From: Actinomycetota bacterium | GTDB taxonomy: Bacteria > Actinomycetota > Actinomycetes > Nanopelagicales > Nanopelagicaceae | Direction: 5' to 3' | DNA length: 64,000 bases | NCBI GenBank assembly: GCA_002737595.1 | Contig: NSHZ01000001.1 | Coordinates: forward strand, 58,733 to 122,732 | Shown here: in pieces, positions 21,302-29,382 of the stretch | Layout: each line of letters opens with the position of its first letter | How positions within the stretch are numbered: the first letter of the stretch is position 1 | Notes under the pieces: generated by a model | What the model was told of the DNA's origin: nothing | Database searches by the model: none | What the model saw: the letters and a program-made list of their open reading frames with translations, nothing else | Position numbers and translations under genes: made by a program

Positions 21302-21312
21302 GAGTGGATTCT

Positions 21313-21329
21313 GTCAGACGGCGTCAGAC
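21313..21329. repeat. Direct repeat GTCAGAC-GGC-GTCAGAC in a promoter
   Basis: Two identical 7-bp units with exactly one helical-turn periodicity (10 bp), starting at the CAGAAT hexamer that lies 6 nt before ATG 21301. The position between -10 and -35 suits a repressor operator. Confidence 0.4.
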
Positions 21330-21356
21330 TTCCCAAATATCCAATCGCTAAAAGAG

Positions 21357-22829
21357 TTACGCCTTCGGAATCGATTCCGCATATCGAATAAGGTTCTTTG
21401 CCATTCCAGGAAAGACGAAGGTGTGAAATGGCACGATAATCCACCAATAGAGATGACCGCCGAGTCCACGTGGAAGAAAAGAAGCTTCCTGTCGCAGCAC
21501 GCATCGCTCTCCGTCTCGCGTAATGGTGAACTCTAGGTGGGCTAGCCCCGGAAGTTTCATCTCAGCGAGCAAGCGTAGTTTCTCGCCTTCCACTCGACCC
21601 TCTACTCGCCAGAAATCAAGGCTTTCACCGACGCGCAAATGCTCTGGATTGCGGCGGCCACGACGTAAGCCCACTCCGCCTACGAGTCGATCAAGAAATC
21701 CTCTGAGATGCCACGCCCAATCAGATCCGTACCAGCCGTGAATGCCACCGATACGCTCCACTGCTTCCCAGACTGCCGCTGGCGATGCGGTCGTCGTAAG
21801 AGTGCGCACATCACTATAAACAGTGGCTCCTGCCCAACTTGGATCAGTGTGGTTTGCCTCCCATGGGGAAGCGTTGCTCGTAGCATCTGACCACCTCGTG
21901 TAAGTAAGAGCCTCGCTAGTGCGCGAGAGGGCAAGTTCAATCGCATCATCGACGGAATGTAAACCGTCTATCGGTGGATTAATAATCTGATGAATGCTCT
22001 TGGCTGGATCCGCAACGACTTCACTAATCAGAGATCCAACCAACGGCCGTGCGATGGAAGCTGGCACGGGAGTAACAAGTCCCACCCAAAGACTTGAAAG
22101 TCCTGGCGAAAGCACCGGTACTGGAATGATGATGCGCTTACGCAATCCTGCGACCTTGGCAAAGGTATGCATCATTTCGGCGTAAGTGAGCACATCTAAG
22201 CCGCCGATATCGAAGATGCCACTCACTGGTTTTTCAAGCTCTGCAGATTGTGAGAGGTACCAGATGACATCGCGAATAGCGATTGGATGAGTGCGATTCT
22301 TTACCCACTTCGGAGTCGTCATAATGGGCAACCGCTCGGTGAGGTGGCGTAACATTTCAAATGATGCTGATCCTGAGCCGATGACAATGCCCGCTCGCAT
22401 TTCGATCGTGGGAGTTCCTAGCGAAGCTAACGTATGCCCTACCTGTACGCGCGATGAGAGATGCGCACTCGTCGCTTTATCATTAGCTATGCCACCAAGA
22501 TAAACGATTTGCTTGACGCCACATTCTTGTGCAGCAGTTGCGAATACTGTAGCCATCTCTTTTTCGGTTTGAGCAAAATTCTTTCCAGAGTTGAGCGAGT
22601 GAAGTAAGTAGTAGGCCGTGTGCACTCCAGTGAGTGCTCTGCGTAGATCCGAGATATCAAAGGCGTCACCTTCAACTACGTCTACTTGATCGTGCCAAGT
22701 AGCGTCAATAATCTTCGAAGCATCTCTCACTAATACACGGACTTGAGACTCCGATGCCACTAATTCGCGGACTAAGCGGCCACCTACATATCCTGTAGCG
22801 CCAGTCACCAGGAGTAGACGGTTATTCAT
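21357..22829 (-). CDS. SDR-family NAD(P)-binding protein with DUF2867
   Basis: A 490-residue two-domain protein. Residues 1 to about 320 form an atypical short-chain dehydrogenase Rossmann domain (TGATGYVGGRLVREL, NmrA/complex-I-subunit-like), and residues 330-490 a DUF2867/START-like domain with several hydrophobic stretches near the end. Its start overlaps the preceding gene by 8 bp. Members are annotated as nucleoside-diphosphate-sugar epimerase-like, but the reaction is unknown. Confidence 0.85.
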   Translation of the reverse strand: MNNRLLLVTGATGYVGGRLVRELVASESQVRVLVRDASKIIDATWHDQVDVVEGDAFDISDLRRALTGVHTAYYLLHSLNSGKNFAQTEKEMATVFATAAQECGVKQIVYLGGIANDKATSAHLSSRVQVGHTLASLGTPTIEMRAGIVIGSGSASFEMLRHLTERLPIMTTPKWVKNRTHPIAIRDVIWYLSQSAELEKPVSGIFDIGGLDVLTYAEMMHTFAKVAGLRKRIIIPVPVLSPGLSSLWVGLVTPVPASIARPLVGSLISEVVADPAKSIHQIINPPIDGLHSVDDAIELALSRTSEALTYTRWSDATSNASPWEANHTDPSWAGATVYSDVRTLTTTASPAAVWEAVERIGGIHGWYGSDWAWHLRGFLDRLVGGVGLRRGRRNPEHLRVGESLDFWRVEGRVEGEKLRLLAEMKLPGLAHLEFTITRDGERCVLRQEASFLPRGLGGHLYWWIIVPFHTFVFPGMAKNLIRYAESIPKA

Positions 22830-23301
22830 GCGATATATCCATCAGTTGCGCAATTCTTGAATCATCAACTTCTCCAGTAACGAGGGAAAGTATGTTCCCC
22901 GATTTATCAAGTGCCATGGCAGATACTTGACTCATTGTTTCGATACGTGTGCTGCGGCAGAAATGATCTACATTTGTATAAAAAGTCCAAGTGCGGGCTA
23001 GGACTCGAGGATTCTTGATAGACGCTGCCATCGCTGCGTCAAAACGGCGTTGAAAAAGGAACCATTTGCTCCCAAGGACCGGAAATTCCAAGACTATATT
23101 TTCGCCCGTGAAGGCGGGATCCAGCGGAGAATCAGCCACACCTCGATCCGCTAGTGCGCTGATCCATCGATCGACCGCGCCTTGTTGGTCTCGTAGAAAG
23201 GCCGCGATCACGTAGGTACGTGTGGCTGGAAGGTCTCCTGGAAGTTCTTTCTTTGCACCCAAGAGATCCCGACCCATGATCTGTGGAAGCGATGGGCTCA
23301 T
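22822..23301 (-). CDS. Hypothetical protein, possibly thioredoxin-like
   Basis: A 159-residue protein with no recognised domain. The pattern of a hydrophobic strand (TRTYVIAAFL) early, a central basic/aromatic region (FLFQRRFDAAM) and a closing strand-turn-helix (GNILSLVTGEVDDSRIAQL) is reminiscent of thioredoxin-fold proteins lacking the CxxC; this is weak. TAATCT sits 6 nt before the ATG. Its upstream region duplicates the end of the dimethylformamidase-like gene, implying the two were once adjacent. Confidence 0.65.
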   Translation of the reverse strand: MSPSLPQIMGRDLLGAKKELPGDLPATRTYVIAAFLRDQQGAVDRWISALADRGVADSPLDPAFTGENIVLEFPVLGSKWFLFQRRFDAAMAASIKNPRVLARTWTFYTNVDHFCRSTRIETMSQVSAMALDKSGNILSLVTGEVDDSRIAQLMDISHE

Positions 23302-23376
23302 GTGTGCAGATTACCCCTGAGTGCCGGGGTGGCGCGCGCTGAGTGGTCCTTGGGCCGCCTCAAGCAAGTTTTTGTG
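23285..23376. repeat. Left 92-bp direct repeat flanking the deacetylase
   Basis: This copy matches 24183-24274 along its whole length with scattered substitutions and small gaps, including an identical 21-bp core near 23349-23369. Read on the minus strand it contains a remnant of the dimethylformamidase-like C-terminus (LLEAAQGPLSARHPGTQG, then stop), the TAATCT promoter hexamer and the first codons of the 22822-23301 gene. Confidence 0.85.
23308..23313 (-). promoter_or_regulatory. -10 box for leaderless mRNA of hypothetical gene
   Basis: Minus-strand TAATCT, GCACAC, ATG 23301. The right-hand repeat copy has TGATCA at the same place, so that copy's promoter has decayed. Confidence 0.5.
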
Positions 23377-23435
23377 ATGAATTTTTAGGCCCCTTGAGAT
23401 AGATTCCTTCAGATCATCAGATATTGGAGAGTGCC

Positions 23436-24149
23436 TTGGAGCGTAGAGATTTTCTCAAAGTGATGGGTGTATCTCTTGCTACCGCGGCATCTGGTGCGCT
23501 GCCACAATCTTTTCTAAATGTCGCTCATGCTTCATCCGTAAATGCAATTACCAGATTGCCGGAAAGTGATACAGCGCGCTTCGCTTGGACTGTAGATGAC
23601 GGTTGTAGCCCTGATGCGGTTAAGAGCTATATAAACTTTGTGGCTGACAATTATCTTAGGTTGACATTTTTTGTTTATGCTGGAGTATCACCTTGGCAAA
23701 CACATAGAAAATTACTTAAACCCATGGTAGAAAGCGGACAGATTCAATTAGCCAATCACACAATGCATCATCCGTTGCTCACAAAGCTCACTACTAAGCA
23801 AGTGCAGAAAGAGTTGATGAATTGTCATAATTTCATGGAAAGAAATTACGGAATTGATGCAAAACCTTATTATCGGCCACCATACGGTGGCATTAATTCT
23901 GCAGTAATTAATGCTGCCGCTGATATTGGATACACAAAGCCAATGCTATGGTCAGGGACTTTGGCCGATTCTGGGAAAATAGGATCAGCGAAATTTATGA
24001 ACTTTGCACATCAAGCAATGCGGGATCGTGGAATAGTTCTTGGGCATGCAAATAATATGGTGGCCCCAAATCATTTTGATCAGTTATTAGAGATCGTGAA
24101 TAGCCGAGGACTTTCTACAGTCACTCTTACTGATGCATTTGGTGACTAA
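23436..24149 (+). CDS. Tat-exported polysaccharide deacetylase
   Basis: A 237-residue NodB-homology carbohydrate esterase family 4 protein. It begins with a textbook twin-arginine motif (ERRDFLKVMG) and signal peptide ending near AHASS. Motif 1 is TVDDGC, motif 2 HTMHHP (zinc histidines), motif 3 RPPYGG, and a late GHANN replaces the usual LH motif. It would remove N-acetyl groups from a surface glycan or peptidoglycan. TTG 23436 is the probable start, with GGAG 7 nt upstream. Its GC is near 40% by hand count of two lines, against about 52% in the neighbour, and it lies between direct repeats, suggesting acquisition. Confidence 0.85.
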   Translation: MERRDFLKVMGVSLATAASGALPQSFLNVAHASSVNAITRLPESDTARFAWTVDDGCSPDAVKSYINFVADNYLRLTFFVYAGVSPWQTHRKLLKPMVESGQIQLANHTMHHPLLTKLTTKQVQKELMNCHNFMERNYGIDAKPYYRPPYGGINSAVINAAADIGYTKPMLWSGTLADSGKIGSAKFMNFAHQAMRDRGIVLGHANNMVAPNHFDQLLEIVNSRGLSTVTLTDAFGD

Positions 24150-24182
24150 GAAAATTTTGTAAATCCGTAGTGTTAGTAGTGA

Positions 24183-24274
24183 GTAAGCGAGAGGTCATAG
24201 GTGCTGATCACCCCTCGGTAAGGGGATGGCGCACGCCGAGTGGACCTTGGGCCGCCTCAAGCAAGATATTTGTG
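24183..24274. repeat. Right 92-bp direct repeat flanking the deacetylase
   Basis: Partner of 23285-23376. It covers the last 22 codons and stop of the dimethylformamidase-like gene plus a degenerate copy of the start region of the 22822-23301 gene (TGATCAGCACCT then ATG). Divergence between the copies shows that the duplication is not recent. Confidence 0.85.
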
Positions 24275-25593
24275 GTTACCTTTGAAACAAAAGATCTCGT
24301 GCGAGCGGGCACACGTGAAGTAAGGCCACGAGTCACCCATCTCATTGTTCCTACCGAAATAGTGCCGGCACCGGTGCTTGAAACTGCATAAATAAAGTGG
24401 GACACCGATTTTTTGTTCACCCCACATATGACTGATGAACTTGCTAAAATTTCCCGCGGCCCTGTCTTAGAACTTATAGGTGCCACACGATCAACTTCTG
24501 GACCCAAAATTCTTTCAAATTGACTACCTTCCACGACACCAGTGCCCTTAAAAATGAATGAGCGTGATTTGGTAACGGTAAATACTCCCTGCGCTGGGAA
24601 ACAGTTGTACATCTGCCCCGTGAGATCGGCTTCGGGATTACTCGCATCTCTGAATCGAATTGTGCTCTCCTTTTTATTCGGATCTTCGGCTGCTGATTTA
24701 TAGATCTCCATGCGTCGATTTTCTCCTAGTGGAGAAGGAGAGAGACGCACTCGCCAGTAGGAGACATTGGCACCAAAGAAGAGCAGATTTGTCCCCTTGC
24801 TACGTGCCTTAATAACCGCGCCGCGTTCCTGCGCACTCCAATACTCATCATGCCCGCCAGAAACATATGCAGCCACCCCAGAGAGAATCCCTGGATTTGT
24901 TGCGACATCCACATCGGTGACGTAGGCGGGTAGTACTCCACTCTTCTCAGCTTCCACTAAGAGTGGATGAACGTAGTAAAGGTACTTCCCACTTCCGAAT
25001 CCCATTCCTAGTGGACGATCAAAGGAAAGTACCCGGGCACGATCGGAGAAGCCTTTTGCTCCCCGGTAGGCAGAGGCCCCTTTCCAACTGTTGTACGCCA
25101 AGCTCGTCAAAGTGGGAATAGAAATCACTACCCTTGAAGTGAGGTCTACTTCACGAACCACCAGTGGAATGAACGCCTCGTGACCATTTGAGGCGAAGAT
25201 TTTGAGCAAGTAGAAACCTGGCGAAAAAGCAGAGGTATCTATTGAGCTGTTTGAAATCCAATTACTTTCACTCATATTTGTAACGGGATCTACTTTCTGA
25301 GCACTCTGCTGAACGCACGGCAGTGAACTTGAGCGCCAGTACTCCTGCGCCTCCGCTCCGTCGTAATACCCCATCCGGTAAGCCGATACATAAAAGGTTC
25401 CTTTGGGACAGGTGACATAGAGATCGACCGTGTCACCAGGGAGAACGGAATTTGGCGACGCGAAGCCGGCCGTGTTTGAGGAAAAGTTTTTATTACTAAT
25501 CTTCCAAGAGTTCGTGGATGCCGAGGCTCCGGACGGGGGCATCAAAGCCTGGGCAAAGAGAGCCAAGATGACTAATAAACCCAGGCGGCGCAT
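24208..25593 (-). CDS. Secreted N,N-dimethylformamidase-beta-like protein
   Basis: A 461-residue protein resembling the large-subunit (beta) domain of N,N-dimethylformamidase, found in many secreted actinobacterial proteins of unknown role. The start is ATG 25593, giving a signal peptide (MRRLGLLVILALFAQAL, cleavage near ASA). Conserved stretches include YVTDVDVATNP, VSGGHDEYWSAQER, FFGANVSYWRVR and GTMRWVTRGL. Longer in-frame starts would run into the divergent permease gene. TACTTT lies 6 nt before the ATG. Amide or glycan substrates are both possible. Confidence 0.8.
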   Translation of the reverse strand: MRRLGLLVILALFAQALMPPSGASASTNSWKISNKNFSSNTAGFASPNSVLPGDTVDLYVTCPKGTFYVSAYRMGYYDGAEAQEYWRSSSLPCVQQSAQKVDPVTNMSESNWISNSSIDTSAFSPGFYLLKIFASNGHEAFIPLVVREVDLTSRVVISIPTLTSLAYNSWKGASAYRGAKGFSDRARVLSFDRPLGMGFGSGKYLYYVHPLLVEAEKSGVLPAYVTDVDVATNPGILSGVAAYVSGGHDEYWSAQERGAVIKARSKGTNLLFFGANVSYWRVRLSPSPLGENRRMEIYKSAAEDPNKKESTIRFRDASNPEADLTGQMYNCFPAQGVFTVTKSRSFIFKGTGVVEGSQFERILGPEVDRVAPISSKTGPREILASSSVICGVNKKSVSHFIYAVSSTGAGTISVGTMRWVTRGLTSRVPARTRSFVSKVTTNILLEAAQGPLGVRHPLTEG

Positions 25594-25599
25594 GAAGCG

Positions 25600-25605
25600 A
25601 AAGTA
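25600..25605 (-). promoter_or_regulatory. -10 box for leaderless dimethylformamidase-like mRNA
   Basis: Minus-strand TACTTT, CGCTTC, ATG 25593; TATACT two bases further upstream is an alternative. No ribosome site is seen. Confidence 0.4.
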
Positions 25606-25684
25606 TAGTGATCCTTTTTCGATCTTCGGAATGAATAATTCGCTAGCATCCGGTGCATCAAGTTGGTGAGAGAGAGGTGGGCGC

Positions 25685-27109
25685 ATGTCTAGTTCTCCCC
25701 GTATTGAACAGAATGGCATCAACATCATCAATGAGGAAGAGCGACGCGGAAGTGCTCGCAGCCTCTTCTGGCCATGGTGCGCGGCTAACCTCTCGATGCT
25801 GGCGCTCTCGTACGGCTCCTTTCTCTTGGGATTTGGCATCTCATTCTGGCAAGCCACCTTCGCTGGGCTGGTGGGAACGGTGCTTTCATTTGCTCTTGTT
25901 GGCGTTAGTTCACTAGCAGGGAAAAGATCATCAGCGCCAACTATGACTTTATCAAGAGCATCTTTTGGAGTCCGAGGAAATATCGTGCCCGGGATTCTCT
26001 CTTACTTAATATTTCTCGGCTGGGAAACCGTCCTGGTAGCTCTCGCAACATTGGCGACAAAAACAGTCCTCACACGCTTTTCTGATATCAACGAAAACTT
26101 TGCATACATCCTTGGATTCATTATCGCTGCATCACTCACCATCTTCGGTGGTGTTCTCGGCTTCAAGGTAATCATGAAAATGCAGGTATGGATCACATCA
26201 GCTACCGCCCTACTCACTATTGGATACATAGCGTTCACCATTGATCATGTGAACTGGCACGCGATCGCCACCATGAAGAGCGGAAGTATTCAAGGATTTG
26301 TTGGTGCCATGATCTTTGCCATCACCGGAATTGGTCTTGGCTGGGTGAATAGCGCCGCCGATTACTCGCGGTATTTACCACGCACTGTCTCTGGACGTAG
26401 CGTGATCGGCTGGACGGTATTTGGCGCCTCACTCGTTCCAGTAATCCTGGTTACTTATGGTTCGCTCTTAGCAGGTAGCAGCGCCGAACTAGGGAGTGCG
26501 ATCGCGGCAGACCCAATTGGTGCACTCACTACGCTCTTACCCTCTTGGTATCTCATTCCCTTTGCGATTGTTGCCATTCTTGGTCTCATCGGGGGCGCAA
26601 TCTTGAATCTCTATTCTTCTGGAATCACGTTGGTCTCACTCGGAGTGCCGATCAAGAGACACCAAGCGGCTTCCATCGACGGTGTCGTGATGTTGCTTGG
26701 CACCATTTACATCGTCTGGTTCGCGCCCAACTTTTTCGGTCCATTTCAGGGGTTCCTTATCACCCTTGGAGTCCCGATCGCCGTGTGGTCAGCTATCTTC
26801 GTGGCAGATGTCATGATGCGAAAACGCGACTATCACGAGGCCGACCTCTTTGATCCTCAAGGGCGTTATGGCTCTTGGAATCCCACGAGCGTCGCACTCA
26901 TGGTTGCTGGCACAGTAGTGGGTTGGGGGTTAGTCACCAACACTTTTGCTAGCTGGCTCAGCTGGCAGGGATATCTACTCTGGATTGTTGGTGGCAAGAA
27001 CGGTCCCTGGACTTATGCAAATCTTGGAATCTTGGCAGCGCTACTCATCGGATTTTTTGGCTATCTCATCCTTGGATCTAAGAGAATTCGTATCCAAGAA
27101 GAGCGTTAA
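25685..27109 (+). CDS. NCS1-family nucleobase/cytosine permease
   Basis: A 474-residue membrane transporter with about 12 helices. The N-terminal WPWCAANLSMLALSYG, the helix-1/2 region GFGISFWQA and the helix-3 SRASFGVRGN match the nucleobase:cation symporter-1 family (CodB-like). It would import cytosine, purines, allantoin or a related compound with H+ or Na+. GAGAGAGG lies before the ATG. The 91-bp divergent gap to the dimethylformamidase-like gene holds both promoters; the 3' end overlaps the kynurenine formamidase gene by 4 bp. Confidence 0.88.
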   Translation: MSSSPRIEQNGINIINEEERRGSARSLFWPWCAANLSMLALSYGSFLLGFGISFWQATFAGLVGTVLSFALVGVSSLAGKRSSAPTMTLSRASFGVRGNIVPGILSYLIFLGWETVLVALATLATKTVLTRFSDINENFAYILGFIIAASLTIFGGVLGFKVIMKMQVWITSATALLTIGYIAFTIDHVNWHAIATMKSGSIQGFVGAMIFAITGIGLGWVNSAADYSRYLPRTVSGRSVIGWTVFGASLVPVILVTYGSLLAGSSAELGSAIAADPIGALTTLLPSWYLIPFAIVAILGLIGGAILNLYSSGITLVSLGVPIKRHQAASIDGVVMLLGTIYIVWFAPNFFGPFQGFLITLGVPIAVWSAIFVADVMMRKRDYHEADLFDPQGRYGSWNPTSVALMVAGTVVGWGLVTNTFASWLSWQGYLLWIVGGKNGPWTYANLGILAALLIGFFGYLILGSKRIRIQEER

Positions 27110-27795
27110 ATACTCTGGATTAATTTAAACCAAATTACATTTGTGGGATCGATAACCTCAAAATGCCCAATGCCGGCATGCTCCTGATATTTCACTTGGG
27201 GGTGATGCAGTGCAAATTTACGATTCATCTCAACCGGGACTCGAATATCACAATCACCTTGCACAACTATCACCTCAACATCTCCATACTCAAGATGCAT
27301 CGGATCTAGATCGGGTCTCGTACTCGCTGCGCATCCGAGGAAGTCAGACGCTGCACCTTCATCAAGATGGAGTTCCTCCGTCATTTGAAGATCAGAAACC
27401 GGAGCCAGAGCTACTACCTTCTTCACCTTCGAAACGTTGGAAGCTGCCCACAGTGCCAAGTGACCCCCAGCCGAATGGCCAATGAGGGTCACCGCTTCTG
27501 CAGGTATGGCCGCAATAGCCGCCGCCACATCCGCCACCATGGCGTTGGGGTTACCCGGTATACGTCGATATTCAAGTGAGATGACAGCGTGCCCGGCGTC
27601 TGCAAGTGCGCCCGCCAAAGGCCGCAGAGAAGTTCGATCCCAAAGCGGGCGCCAATAACCACCGTGAAGCAATACGAGTGGATGCGAATTTAAGGTGCCG
27701 AAGATATCGGCAACTTGATCTGGATCGCTTCCATACGCCCAGGTGTGATCTGGGATGCGTGTGGGTAAATCAAATACAAAGCGATCCTCGCTCAC
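27106..27795 (-). CDS. Kynurenine formamidase-like alpha/beta hydrolase
   Basis: A 229-residue alpha/beta hydrolase. The HGGYW oxyanion motif (near residue 44), nucleophile GHSAGG, an Asp in QGDCDIRVP and His in GIGHFEV give a full catalytic set and match the HGGYW-type kynurenine formamidases. It would hydrolyse N-formyl-kynurenine to kynurenine and formate. GTG 27795 overlaps the ligase stop by 4 bp (GTGA), and kynU is in the same operon, which strongly supports the assignment over a general esterase. Confidence 0.8.
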   Translation of the reverse strand: MSEDRFVFDLPTRIPDHTWAYGSDPDQVADIFGTLNSHPLVLLHGGYWRPLWDRTSLRPLAGALADAGHAVISLEYRRIPGNPNAMVADVAAAIAAIPAEAVTLIGHSAGGHLALWAASNVSKVKKVVALAPVSDLQMTEELHLDEGAASDFLGCAASTRPDLDPMHLEYGDVEVIVVQGDCDIRVPVEMNRKFALHHPQVKYQEHAGIGHFEVIDPTNVIWFKLIQSI

Positions 27796-29378
27796 GATTT
27801 GAGCCTAAATCGTTGAAGTTTTCCAGTAGTCGTTTTTGGGAGAGCTTCTACAAACTCAAGTACTCGCGGATACTTAAAGGGCACGATCGTCTCTTTGGCG
27901 TGATCTTGTAGTTCCTTTCGAAGTTGGTCACTGCCAACAAACCCATTGATGAGCACGACGTATGCGGCGACCACCATGCCGCGCTTTTCGTCGGGCAAAC
28001 CGATCACCGCACACTCCGCAACTGCAGGATGCAGAAGTAATGCGTTTTCCACTTCCGGAGCCGCCACGTTGTAACCGCTGGAAATAATCATGTCGTCAGA
28101 GCGGGATTGATATTGGAAGTAGCCATTCGCGTGTTTGATGTAAAGGTCACCCGTAAGATTCCATCCTTCTTCGACATACTTTCGCTGACGATCATCATTC
28201 AGGTAACGACATCCAGTGGGTCCCTTGACTGCCAGGCGCCCGACCTCACCATCAACTACTAAGCGGCCCTCCTCATCGACCACTATCGCCTCGTAACCCG
28301 GCACTACTTTTCCAGTCATACCCGGAATGATCTCCTCACCTGCTGCCGAAATAAAAATGTGCAACATTTCTGTAGCACCGATGCCATCGATAATGCGAAT
28401 ACCTGTTGCGCTATTCCACGCTTCCCATGTGCTCTTTGGCAGGTGCTCTCCCGCCGACACACAAGTGCGCAGCGATGGAAGCGGTGCCGCGTCTAGATGG
28501 GAGAGCATGGCTCGATACGCGGTCGGAGCCGTAAAGAGAGTGGTGACGTGATGTTTTGCGATTTCCTTCAGCAAAACTGTTGGGGGCGCACCCTCCAAGA
28601 GCAAGCTGGTGGCACCTACTCGAAACGGAAAGATTACGAGCGCTCCAAGACCAAAGGTGAAAGCAAGTGGCGGTGATCCGGCAAAGATATCGCTGCTCTT
28701 TGGCTTTAAGACCTGCTTCGAGAAAGTATCTGCGATAGTCAATATGTCACGATGAAAGTGCATAGTCGCTTTGGGAAGTCCAGTTGATCCTGAAGTAAAA
28801 GCCAGCAAACTTACGTCATCTGATGCGGTATCACAGGGCGTATGGTCACCGGAATATGATGCGCATTTTTGGAGGAGATCGTCAGCAGTTCCTGATCCAT
28901 AAACAAATGTCTCTCCGTGGAAGCCCGTAACTACGCTCCACTCTTCAACGTACCGGTGGTCTACACAAGCAAATTGCACTGAAGCGATATCAACGATCTT
29001 TTCTAATTCGCCTGTGCGTTGAAGATGAATCGTGGTAACTACAACTGCACCGATGCGGAGCAGAGCAAACCAGAGCGCAACCACCGATGCGTTATTTGGT
29101 CCTCGAAGGAGCACTCGATTTCCTGGGAGTACTCCCGATGCCTCGAAAAAGTGAGCAAGTGACTTAACTTGGTCAAGCAATGCACCGTAGGTAACTTCGC
29201 CCTCCGGTGCAATGAGAGCGATCTTTTCACGACCCACCAAATCAATTGTGCGATCAAGCAACTCAACACTGGCGTTAAGTCGCTCCGGGTATGCCGGAAT
29301 GTTGATGAGTTCTGGCCAGAGATCATTGGGCGGCAAATTATCGCGCGTGAATGGATCAACGTGAGCAGAGCGAATCAT
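27792..29378 (-). CDS. 2-aminobenzoate-CoA ligase
   Basis: A 528-residue acyl-adenylate-forming enzyme. The N-terminal SAHVDPFTRDNLPPNDLWP is the hallmark of the aminobenzoate/benzoate-CoA ligase subgroup. The P-loop FTSGSTGLPKATMH, GIGATEMLHIF, TGDLY and the catalytic lysine in PKTTTGKLQR are intact. It would convert anthranilate, the kynureninase product, to 2-aminobenzoyl-CoA with ATP. It starts 4 bp after kynU and overlaps the formamidase gene, so the three genes form one transcript. Confidence 0.85.
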   Translation of the reverse strand: MIRSAHVDPFTRDNLPPNDLWPELINIPAYPERLNASVELLDRTIDLVGREKIALIAPEGEVTYGALLDQVKSLAHFFEASGVLPGNRVLLRGPNNASVVALWFALLRIGAVVVTTIHLQRTGELEKIVDIASVQFACVDHRYVEEWSVVTGFHGETFVYGSGTADDLLQKCASYSGDHTPCDTASDDVSLLAFTSGSTGLPKATMHFHRDILTIADTFSKQVLKPKSSDIFAGSPPLAFTFGLGALVIFPFRVGATSLLLEGAPPTVLLKEIAKHHVTTLFTAPTAYRAMLSHLDAAPLPSLRTCVSAGEHLPKSTWEAWNSATGIRIIDGIGATEMLHIFISAAGEEIIPGMTGKVVPGYEAIVVDEEGRLVVDGEVGRLAVKGPTGCRYLNDDRQRKYVEEGWNLTGDLYIKHANGYFQYQSRSDDMIISSGYNVAAPEVENALLLHPAVAECAVIGLPDEKRGMVVAAYVVLINGFVGSDQLRKELQDHAKETIVPFKYPRVLEFVEALPKTTTGKLQRFRLKS

Positions 29379-29382
29379 GGGT

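Noticed and set aside
23285..24274. The repeat pair as a riboswitch or insertion-sequence ends
   Set aside because: The copies are direct, not inverted, encode the same protein tail, and no transposase is present; no known actinobacterial riboswitch pattern was recognised.
25594..25857. N-terminal extension of the dimethylformamidase-like frame
   Set aside because: It would overlap the divergent permease and its promoter; a clean signal peptide begins at ATG 25593.
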